DNA of 64,000 nucleotides from NCBI GenBank assembly GCA_001972305.1, contig BDDD01003377.1:62001-126000 (forward strand), in the 5' to 3' direction. Below the pieces are notes generated by a model. It did no database searches and had not been told where the DNA came from. It worked only from the letters and a program-made list of their open reading frames with translations. Positions within the stretch are counted from its first letter, which is position 1, and every line of letters starts with the position of its first letter. This document shows, piece by piece, positions 1 through 9,967 of the stretch. Made by a program: the position numbers and the translations under genes. This DNA is from Cephalotus follicularis. Taxonomy: Eukaryota > Streptophyta > Magnoliopsida > Oxalidales > Cephalotaceae.

Positions 1-339
1 CGGTATATAGGACCTTTTGAGATCCTCGAGAGCGTAGGCACTGTTGCTTACAGGCTTGCCTTACCGCCTGAGTTGTCAGAAGTACAAGATGTTTTCTATG
101 TATTGATGTTGAGGAAATATCACCCAGATCCTTCATATGTATTGCAATATGAGCCATTGGAGTTCAAGGCAGATATGAGCTTTGAAGAGATGCTTGTGCA
201 GATTCTTGATCACCGAATCAAGCAGCTCAGAAACAAGTAGGTCACTTTAGTTAAAGTACTGTGGCAGCATCACGAAGTCGAAGAGGCAACTTGGGAATGT
301 GAGGAGGAGATGAGAGCATTGTATCCTTATTTATTCTGA
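1..339 (+). pseudogene. Ty3/gypsy polyprotein C-terminus (integrase tail)
   Basis: Frame 1 is open from the window edge to a TAG at 238-240 and then continues in the same frame to TGA at 337-339. The peptide has the RYIGPFEIL, VAYRLALPP and DVFYVLMLRKY blocks of the post-core integrase region of plant gypsy chromoviruses (Del/Tekay type). It ends with the EEATWECEEEMRALYPYLF tail usual just before the stop. The internal TAG falls where family members read through to the VTLVKVLW block, so this copy is probably dead. The rest of the element lies outside the window. A polypurine tract and an LTR follow at once, as expected for the 3' end of the internal region. The lineage assignment is from memory of the family. 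Confidence 0.85.
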
Positions 340-369
340 CCTTAGAAAATCTCGGGACGAGATTTCTTT

Positions 370-382
370 AAGGAGGGGAGGA
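370..382 (+). other. Polypurine tract of gypsy element
   Basis: A purine run (AAGGAGGGGAGGA) sits directly before TGTAAGCCCCC, the start of the LTR, and 30 bp after the polyprotein stop. This is the expected place for the plus-strand primer of reverse transcription. Confidence 0.75.
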
Positions 383-3211
383 TGTAAGCCCCCGAAAATT
401 ATTGTAATTAATTATGATGAAAAAAATTATGGAAATAATGCCTTGGAGATTATATTAAATTACGGGCTATGTTGTGATGCATAGTATAATTGTTTTATGA
501 TTTATGGTGGCCAAGCAGCATTAAATAATTGAGAGGAGCATATAAACATGTGTATATGTTACAGCATATAGGCCCAATACTTTGTTAATTATTGCAAAGC
601 GCCGAAAGTACCAGTCTTTTTTGTCCCTTATAACCCCATACTCATTGCCTCACTAAGACAAGAAGAGAAAGAAAGAGAGAGCGAAAGGGAAAAAGAAGAA
701 AGAAAGGAGAAAAGAGGAAGAAAGGGTGCCAGCAGGAAAGAAGAAGAAAAGAAAGGAGAAGAGAAAAAAAAAGGAAAAAAGTAAGAGAAGGCAGTGAGCG
801 GGAGAAGGGAGAAACAAGTGACCAAGGAAGAAGAAGAAAGCGAGATCGACGTAGGGGAAGAAAGGAAGAGGGCGGCAGCACCATCTCACTACTGGATAGT
901 GCCATTAACGCCGTTCTTGTGCCAAAGGAAGAGGTGAGTTCCTTACACCATATTCTTCTCCTTCTCTGTCATTTTTTCTATCCTCCATTGATATCTAGCG
1001 TGGAGCTCCATTTTTCAGCGCCGCCTTCCTCCATTGTTGTCGTCATTGGTGAAGGCTGGGCCAAATCAGTGGGCTTGGCACGATAGTGAGGTGGAAATAG
1101 GGAGTTTGGCTGTGTGGAGAAGTATAGTGGCGCAAGGGGAAGTTGTTGCTGAGCTTGGTGGAACCGACAAAACGGGTTGGCAGTGAAGAAGAGGAGGGGA
1201 AATCGGTTGTTGGCAGCGGCATCACCATTTTGGAGCTTGACAGTGCGACTTGGAGTGCTGGCAGCTCGGCATTGGCGACAAATCCGCCAGTTTTTGCAAG
1301 CTTGAATCGTCATTTAGAGGTATGTTATACCATTGCCACATTCTTGCATTTTGTATGCATATTTGCTGTTTTGATGATCCATGAGTGTTTATATATTACA
1401 AATTTGAATTGGGGAATTGAATATGGGTATAAACTGTTTTCTTCCATGATTGAAACTGATTTTTATGGATTTGGACATGGTTTGAGAGAATTGCAACTAT
1501 TTTTGCTACTATTAAACTGCCACTGTATTGCCAGAAATGGCTATTTTCATACCGGTTCCAATTTTAAACGATTTATGCCCTAAATGGATCCCATAGGATC
1601 CATATTTAATTCCTGGGTTTCCAAAATGAAACTTTTAACAGAAAAATTTTAAAAGTCCCCAGATAAAAAGACTTTACGCAAATAGTTTTCAAAACTGTTT
1701 TTAATGGGTGGATCGAATAACTTCATTTCGGGATATCCGGATGCGGAGATTCCCCCTTTGACCTCCCTTCCAACCATTACAATTTCGATAGGGACCAACT
1801 AAATGATTACGGAAATTGATCACAAAAATGAAAATGGCCATTGAATATGAAAGATGATTTATAACTACGAAATGATCTTTACTTGATTGATGGACGTGGA
1901 TCCAAGAGATCCTGTACAAAACGGTCCCTATTATTTAAAAGCATACATGATATTGGGTTATAACTACGGGATGCATTGTTGATTGTGTCGTATGAGACTA
2001 TAGAGATAAGTCGATCCTGACTTTCATTTCCGTTGTGAATGTTAGGAACGATAGACCATATACATTCTATGGACCCCACACAATGGCTGTACCCCATATA
2101 CGTTGCGTGCACCCCACACATTGGGTGGACCCATATACATTACGTGGACCCCACACATTGGGTGGACCCATATACATTACGTGGACCCCACACATTGGGT
2201 GGACCCATATACATTACGTGGACCCCACACATTGGGTGGACCCATACAAATCATGAAATAAACGACGCTGTCAGTGTTATCTCATTCCTCACTCCTCCAA
2301 ATCACCAAAACTACGTTGAGGGTGAGATGGACCCTATGGATTGATTGCTCCTATGATTGATATGAATTGTTATATGGATTGCCTGCAGGCCTATGGCCTT
2401 GACGTGCTCAGGACTATCTAAATATATGAAGATGTCCACGATTGCCCTTTTTACACATGACATTACATGCCATATTGATACACATATATACATTGTTCAC
2501 ACATGACTTGTGATTACACTGGATTCATGCATAGCACTTTACTACCTGTGGCATGCATAGCATATTATTATGATGTTGCATACATGGCATGTGGTATACC
2601 TACCGACTTTATGTCGCTGACCCGTTTCATTTCACTTTACTGTAATGGAATGGGTTAGGCCCAGGTGATGGATTACAGTGGTACGATCGAAACGAAGAAA
2701 TGCTTAAGCGGAATCTATGATAGTAATTATGTTGGGATTATGTTATCGTCGTATATGACTGCGAGTAGTTACTTTATGTCTTTACCATATAAGACTTGTA
2801 TTAAAGTAGCTTGTGAGACTTAATAATTATAAGAGACATGATTATTTTTAGCTATCGACCTGCCGGCATGTGGCAGTGCTTATTTATGTTGTGTTGATGT
2901 AAAAGATATGGACAAAATGCCCTATTGTGATGTTTTGCTGATTCCTCCTGAGGGAGCGTGGTTGTAAAAGGGCTCAGTCCACGATTCTTTATAGGGGGAT
3001 ATAGTCTGATAAACGAATACTTCATGCCAAAATTTTGGTAGATTTTAAGAGTTAGTTTTTATTTGAATTGGTTATTCCGCTGACATATGATTGATTGAAA
3101 ATTTAAATTTTTTGCACTTTTTGGGAGATCGATTATAGATGTTATAATGGATTAAAACGCATATCACGCGTCGGGTCGTGGGGGTTTGCCCTCGCGGTTC
3201 GGGGCGTGAAA
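383..3211 (+). repeat. 3' LTR of Ty3/gypsy element
   Basis: The LTR starts TGTAAGCCCCCGAAA just after the polypurine tract. It ends near the GC-rich GGTTCGGGGCGTGAAA at about 3,200-3,211, which mirrors its start as in many plant gypsy LTRs. The exact 3' end is uncertain because the final CA looks mutated and the 5' LTR is outside the window. Inside are an AG-rich tract at 655-870, probably in transcribed leader sequence, and a 37-bp minisatellite at 2,052-2,247. Open frames inside it, such as 1,143-1,583, have no recognisable domain and read as chance ORFs. Confidence 0.7.
2052..2247. repeat. 37-bp tandem repeat (minisatellite)
   Basis: About five head-to-tail copies of a 37-bp unit containing GGTGGACCCATATACATTAC and GTGGACCCCACACATTG. 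The central copies (about 2,124-2,234) are identical and the first two are degenerate. Because 37 is not a multiple of three, each copy shifts the frame, so all forward frames stay open and give the same peptide phrases in rotation. The array lies inside the gypsy LTR. Confidence 0.9.
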
Positions 3212-5476
3212 ATTATCAAAAGTAGAAAATTGGACTGGCTAATGACAGTCTGAGTGCATGATTATTCTAGATAGTCTCTTGCAGTTTGTGCTAAGATTCT
3301 AGCAGGTTTTTGCAAATTTACTGACATTTTGAGCACAATTAATACTAGTTACTGGCAAGTTTCCTGCAAGCTTCCGGTGAGCTTTTGGAAAGCTTTTCTT
3401 CACAGTTTCCATGCATTCTTCGTACAGTTAATGGCAGGAATACTGCATGGTGTGGATAGGTACGTACCAGGTAATTCGGTTAAAGATTCAATTCACTTGT
3501 GCTCATAATTCTGTCGTTATGCAATATATTGAAGAAGAATATTTATATTAGTTGCGGCTAATATTTTTATTGCATTGTTTACCGCTCTATGTTATAATAT
3601 GGTGGAACCATATAATAATGTATAGTAAGAGGCCATATTGAGGGACACTAGATTTTATTTTATCTAGTGGGAGTTGCATTTTATTTAGGCTGATATATTA
3701 ATGGAAAATCATTAAATATTAAAATTGTTACGTGTTTATTGATTAAATATAATGTGTATATTCGTTGAATTTCTTGTGCATGGTGGTAGGCTTTGGACTA
3801 TACCTAGCTCTTCGGTTTCTTTTAATGGATGTTATTTAAATTCTTTATTACCGTGATATTCATCTGGTCTGTAATAAGGCTGCCTGCATGCGCCGTTATT
3901 TTTTCTTTTTCATTATTTCTTAAGAGTATAAATTCTCTTCTCCCTATTAAATTGTATTATGATTCTTTTATAATACAAGTGATGTAATTTAAAGAAGAGG
4001 TGCAATGGAGGTTGAAGAGACAACAAAGAAGGTTATGAGACCAAGTGAAGACCATGTATGCATGGTATGAAAGATGTAATAAAGTAGTTGTTAAATAATA
4101 TCTCCTAGGGAACCGAGTGTTCACGTTTGGCTCACGTGATCACATAATAGTTAGAGTCCCAAGTCAAGCTATTTTCTAGGATGCATGGGATGGATGAATT
4201 TTACATTTTTTCCAAACACGTCCAAGCATGATAAGCCGTCCAAATGTCACTGGAAGTTAATGAAGTTATCTAATTGATGGCTTTGGTGAAATATAAAACT
4301 TGATGAGACCTAAATTCCTCCAATTGTGAAATAATTAGTCCATAAGCGGTGGGGCACTAGGGTGTCCCGTCATTGGCCTTCCACAGCCTTTGTTGAATGG
4401 TGTGGACATGTTGGGGATAGCACTTCCACAGCAGAGGTCCCCCGTATGACCATTTCTATTCAATTTATGTGTAAGGTGCACTGGAAGGAAATAACCATGT
4501 TTTGGCACTCTGACAAGAACACTTGTGGGGATCAAAACTGGTTTATTTCTTTGAGGAATATGGGTTTGACTTATACCGGGTTCATACTATTGGCACAACC
4601 AAAGCTTTGGATTATATGGGCTGGCAGGCGAAATTTGCATCGGCTCTTGCATCTCAAGGGTGAGGCCCTAACCAAAATTGATGCTTACGTCTACCTATTA
4701 CGGTATTATGATTTGTCATGCTAAAGCTGAGGCCTTGTTATACGGGATAGATTCCGATCCCCACTAGGAGGCGTGTGCTTTCCGAATTCCACATGGAGGG
4801 GTGGGATACGATTAGAATAGTCGGATAGAGTCATAATAACTAAAGACCAAGAATTATGGTAATAACAAAATTGGAATGATCTGCTAAAATTTCTTTCATG
4901 TTTCCTCTTAAAGGTTGCTAGATTACATACTATGCATACTCATATGGCAAACATAACCAATAAATCACACGATTTATATTTCCTTAAGCTACAAAATCCA
5001 CTTTTCGATGAATGGTTAAGAATTTTGCGCTTGGTACTCACGAGCATTAGAATTGCTCATGTTATAACTAAGACACCCTCCACACGAAGGATCATTGCAT
5101 CTGACCATCACAAGGCCATGATGGCTAAGTGGTGGAACGACGATCATAGAAACCATTACATGGTGATTGTTGGCATGAGGCCACATTGATAATTGCTACG
5201 AATGCACTCACAAACCTTACGTGACACGCTTACACAGCTCAAGGAGTTGTGAGGCACGCAGTCGGGGACTGTTAAGGTAAATTTAGACCATGGTGGTCAA
5301 ATCAATCTGTGATACCTATTCCTTCTTTTTGAACAACCTCTGAGAGGGGTAGACCAAGAGGATCAAATTCCAAGGGCAGGGCGCCCATAAGGAACAAAGA
5401 AAAGGAACCACTATGCATGGTTGGGGATTCCATTCATAAGAGGATTAAGCAGCTTTCCAAGGAGATAGCCTGTGTT
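3212..5476. other. Unassigned, probably old retrotransposon DNA
   Basis: No gene or domain was recognised. Open stretches at 4,362-4,724 and 4,932-5,189 (forward) have no family motif I know. The sequence is less AT-rich than the true intergenic DNA further right and lies between two LTRs, so a decayed retroelement internal region is likely but unproven. Confidence 0.4.
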
Positions 5477-6889
5477 TAGCATAAAAATGTGTTGTTTTTA
5501 ATGATTTATTTGTGATATTTTTTGGCTTGGAATAGACTACTTTGGTTGTGTTATGTTGATTTTCAGGTACAAGGACAAAAGGACCAAAGTGCATAAAGAA
5601 TGACCTAAATTAGTGAAAAAACTACAGAAAACAGAGTTAAGCGTCGACGCTTAGACTTTAAGCGTCAATGCACAACTCTTAATCGCTGACGGGCACAATA
5701 GAAGCGTCAACGCTTTGCACTTCATAATGAAAAATTCTGTAGATTTATGACTTTTGTCAACAACAATCCATTTGGCATCAACGTGCTGGGAATCCAATGT
5801 TTAGGCGTCAATTCCATGATCAGTATGTCAACACAAAAATTGCACAAATCAAATAGTAGCTTAAACGTTAATGTGTAATGATGAAGATGTCCATGCCTCC
5901 TGCCGTCAGGAGTTAAGCATCAATGCCTTGATTTTAAGCGTCGACGCCTTGATTTTAAGCATCAATGCTTAGCACTCGAGTATGCCATATATTGCAACAT
6001 ATACGTCGATGCTTGGAGCATTCAACATATCAAAGCGTCATTGCAAAGCCAAAGCGTTGACGCCCAAGACTTAAGCGTTGACGCTTACGACTGTTGACAG
6101 CAAATATGGAATGTTCAGATTTTTGCCAGTTTTGTAACTAGGTTATTTTTCTTCCATTTTTAATTAGTTTTGTTAGTATATATATGTATAGAGGTCGGCA
6201 AAACAGTGGGTGTAGCTAGTGTAGCCACCTTCTTGCTCTCTTTTCTTCTTTATACAATGTTTAGTAGCCAGTGTAGCCACCTTTAAGGTTTTTAGGCAAG
6301 AACAAGCCATTGGATTGTATTGCTTCAATTCCATCAATAAAAATCCTTGAATATTTGATTTGTTCTTAAATTTTTTGCCTTCACACTCACTTTGTCTGTC
6401 TAATTAAAATCCACAAACATCTTGTCGGTGAATAAGAACGTTGGTGAATGAATGGTTTTAAATGCGATCAATGGTGTCCACTCATACGATTTGTCACAAC
6501 GAACACACTCCGTAGAGACCTAGCATGACTACTCATATGATTTTCCGCTGCTGTCGAACTCTATATAGACCTAGCATGACTACTCATACGATCTTTCATC
6601 GCAGTCGCAGTCCGTAACGACCTAGTTACCGTTGGTTATCAAGGTTTGATAGTTGAAGTAAGTGAATTTGTCAATATAATCTATCGTAAGTTTCTATACC
6701 CTAAAACCGCTTTTCTCTTGCGTATTTCGTTTTGTTTATTTTCTGCTTTGATTAGTTAGTAAATTTTCATGCTTTGTTTCTGTTAAATTTGCATCAGTGC
6801 TTTAACCGTCGACGCCTACCCCGTAAGCATCGACGCTTTCCTGTTTTAATTCTATTCACGTCGATGCCTTGACATAGCGTCGACGCCTT
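5477..6889 (+). repeat. LTR-like copy A, Athila/Tat-type family
   Basis: It begins around AGCATAAAAATGTGTTG and aligns by eye with the LTR at 6,890-8,397 for at least 650 bp (shared AGCATAAAAATGT, CAGAAAACAGAG, AGTAGCTTAAACGTTAA). The two have diverged strongly, so this is not the partner LTR of the next copy. It carries about a dozen GCGTCGACGC-type motifs between 5,639 and 6,090 and more at 6,800-6,890. The right half (6,190-6,890) aligns poorly and may include other sequence. The ends are approximate, and it may be a solo LTR or a truncated element. Confidence 0.55.
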
Positions 6890-8397
6890 AGATAAGCATA
6901 AAAATGTATTCTTTTTAATGAGTTAATTATTGTATTTTTATGCTTGGAACATATTGCTTTGGTGGTGTTTGATTGACTTTCAGGTATGAGGCAAAAGTGA
7001 GCAAAATACAAAAATATGAGTCAAATTGGTGCAAATTAAGAGCATGAAGATTAAATATTGAAGAAATAACAAAATTCTACAGAAAACAGAGCAGGGAGTC
7101 AACTCCTAGTCCTTAAGCATCGACGCCTATCTCTTAAGCGCTGACGGTATCAACTTAACTGTCAACGCTTTACACTTGACCTAGAAAAAATATACAGAAC
7201 TATGATTTTCGTCAACACCAATCCAATTGGCGTCAACGATCTGCGAATTCAATATTTAGGCATCAACGCCATGACCAAGACGTCAATGCCATAATTGAAC
7301 AAATTGGACAGTAGCTTAAACGTTAACGTACAAAGAGGAAGATGTCAATGCCATCCTGCTACAAAACTTAAGTGTTGATGCTTAACACTCATGTATGCCC
7401 CATAACGCAAGAGTCACGTCGACTCCTAGTGTATTCAACATATCAAAGCATCGACGCAAAACACCAAAACACCGACGCCCAAGACTTAAGCGTCGACGCT
7501 CACGACGTATCAGGCAACAAATTTGTAAAGCTTTTAAAATTTTAGTTAGATTGTAATAGGTTAGATTTTATTCCATTTTTGTTGGGAATTAGAGTGTACA
7601 AAGAAAACAACAAGTTAGAAGCTGAAGGCTAGTCATTCAGAGTTAACAAGTCAGAAGAAGGCGGCTGCTAGATGAACAACTCTTTGAAGATTATTGCACT
7701 CTCCATTGTCATGACCGGCTAAGTATTTTAATCCCTGGATGTAGATGAACCCATGCTTTATATATATATATATATATATTAAGTTATGGTTTTCTGGTTT
7801 AATAGCATGTTTGTAAGGAAATCTTTTTTTGTTAATGTATGTGGAACATTGATGAGAAGGAATTTTAATGATATAAAATATGTTTCGATGTTTTAGTGCT
7901 TGTATCTCTAATTCATTTATATCATGTGATGATTCTTAATTTTTCTATGTGATTGCACCAAAGACATCGTTCAACCAATCAACTTTTCGAGAGTATCAAG
8001 GTTTGAAAGGATAGGCTATACCTAGGCTAAGTAATTATTTTCTGTGATATTTGTGATATTACCTTAAACCATAATTTATACCACGAACTTGAATATATAT
8101 ATATACATGCGGGGATTCTCACATCCATGGGATTTTTTTCTCATATTAATTTCTTTTTTAGATTTTCATATTTGAATTGGATATTTAATTCGAATTGTTC
8201 ACTCTCTCATTCAAGTAGTTTAATTCAATCCAATTCTCTTTTAAGGTTATTTCATCTACTGTTCTTTATTTCTGTTTAATTGCATACTAAGTTCATTTAT
8301 CTTATCATAGCTCCTGGTGGGAACGATCCCTACTTTCCATTTGCTAATTGTTAGATTAGGGTAATTTTGAATCGGTTCAACGACACGAACAAAATTT
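6890..8397 (+). repeat. 5' LTR of Athila/Tat-type gypsy element
   Basis: It is homologous to the preceding copy and ends exactly at a tRNA-type primer-binding site, after which a gag reading frame begins. The start is approximate (AGCATAAAAATG). It contains roughly ten GCGTCGACGC-like motifs between 7,100 and 7,510 and a TA microsatellite near 7,760-7,780. It is placed as the 5' LTR because the primer site and gag both lie to its right on the plus strand. Confidence 0.65.
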
Positions 8398-8415
8398 TGG
8401 CGCCGTTGCCGAGGA
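8398..8415 (+). other. Primer-binding site, tRNA-Asp type
   Basis: TGGCGCCGTTGCCGAGGA matches at 17 of 18 bases the primer site typical of plant Athila-like gypsy elements (complement of the tRNA-Asp 3' end). It sits between LTR and gag. Confidence 0.8.
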
Positions 8416-8445
8416 GCTATTTCAGTGCCATAGAAGCTTAGTTGC

Positions 8446-9265
8446 TTGCTAGGTCACCGATCATTGGATAATGAAATAGTTACCTGTGACCTAGAGATTG
8501 AAAGAACTCGGGCTGGAATTAGAGCAAATAACAGAATGGGCGATAATAATGTCGCACCCCAAAGATGGCCCTTAAGTGAACACTTCACTCTAGGTGCATA
8601 TACCACTGCGTCATGTATTAGGGTGCCTGCTGTCCAAGAAGCTCAATATGAGATCAAGTCTAGCATTATGCAGATGTTTCCAACCTTTTATGGACTTGCC
8701 ACAGAGGAACCATATAAGCATTTGGATGAATTCATCTAGATCTGTTGCACATTCATAATTCACAATTTGTCAGAGAATACCCTGAAGCTGATTTTATTTC
8801 CATTTTCATTTAAGGATACAACTAAACAATGGCTCCATTCCTTGGACTCCGTAATTATCACCACATGGGCACAATTACAGAATGAATTCCTCAAGAAATA
8901 TTTTCCCATAGGTTGAACCAACAAAATAAGGTGACCTCTCACTAGTTTCTCACAGCAAGATGGTGAGCAGTTCCATGAGTCATGGGAATGATTAAAAGAC
9001 CTCATCCGAATATGTCCCCATCATGCCATTCCTAAATGGCAGTTATTCCAATGCTTCTACAATGGACTGACCGCACAAAATAGACAGATGGTGGATGCTT
9101 CTTGTCGAGGCACATTCATGCACAAAAGTGAGGACGAGGCCTGACAATTGTTTGAGTCCCTCAGCGAGAACTCTTTGCATTATTTATCATCCATAGTGGA
9201 GTCCTATGCAATGGGTACTCAAAAGAAAGGAAGTATAGATGAGGTTATCCAATTTGAGACTTGAT
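8446..9265 (+). pseudogene. Athila/Tat-type gag, broken
   Basis: A gag-like frame opens 30 bp after the primer site and is clean to a TAG at 8,737-8,739. The same frame then continues with typical gypsy gag blocks: FPFSFKDTTKQWLHSL, TTWAQLQNEFLKKYFPIG, QQDGEQFHESWE, LKDLIRICPHHAIPKWQL, and MVDASCRGTFMHKSEDEA. Several in-frame stops interrupt it (after HLDEFI, FPIG, NKIR, HESWE and SEDEA), so it cannot make gag. Homology fades at about 9,265, before any protease or RT, so the rest of the element has been lost or replaced. Gag would form the virus-like particle of the retrotransposon. Confidence 0.8.
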
Positions 9266-9967
9266 GGAGACGATATAACTCTCTCTGGAACCAAAAATGG
9301 ACTTCGGTGTAACGGGTGCAAAACAAAACTTTTAAACCAAATAACGCAGCAGACTAAACACCCTTAATAATTCTAACACTAGTCCATCTTTGCAAAACAA
9401 CAAGACAAAGATAACCACATCATTAACAATAGTTGAATTGGTATCACCATAGCATACAATGGTGACTTACTAACATGGCAACAAGAGAGGGAGACAAGGA
9501 GATATACCAACGGTGTAGGCTCCTTCATCTTTGCCGCTACAAGCTTGCGAAGACTCCCTCTATGTCCTCTGAATCGTCCTTCCTATAGCTCCAGGAAGAA
9601 GGTTGTGAAGCAAGTAAAAGACAATGAAAAGAGCCTTTGTTTTTCACTTACTTCCTGCCAGAAATCAAAAAACAGATCACTCAGAAAACCAGAGAACCAA
9701 TTTTTGTTTTTGCCCAGCAAAGGTGCTCTTAAAATTGCTCTCATGGAATGCCTCTTAACCAACTCCACTTCTCATTCTCCTATTATGCTTAACCTCACTC
9801 CATCTCCTTGATCACGTTCCTACCTCTAAGGAATCACGGAACCATGATCTAAGAGTGACCCCTGTCATATAGAGAGGGGAGAACATCCCTTGTAGTGGCT
9901 GGTAATGGGAGGTTGAGGAGAAAGAGAATGTACGCACATTCTGGACTATTCCACGTCGCGCACAAAG
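9266..9967. other. Unassigned segment between two gypsy elements
   Basis: No domain was recognised. An 88-residue forward frame at 9,545-9,811 has no family features. The segment may be a piece of a further nested element, since it starts where gag homology stops and ends at an LTR. Confidence 0.4.

Noticed and set aside
628..905. Overlapping minus-strand Phe/Leu/Ser-rich ORFs that look like membrane peptides
   Set aside because: They are the complement of an AG-rich tract in an LTR leader. Low complexity alone explains them.
1143..1583. 146-codon forward ORF
   Set aside because: It lies within the gypsy LTR, has no domain or codon structure, and is likely open by chance.
5639..6090. GCGTCGACGC series as a CRISPR-like array
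   Set aside because: Units are about 10-16 bp, spacing is irregular, and the setting is a plant LTR. None of the features of a CRISPR locus is present.
7760..7785. TA-rich run as a possible TATA promoter
   Set aside because: It is a plain TA microsatellite within an LTR, with nothing to fix a transcription start.
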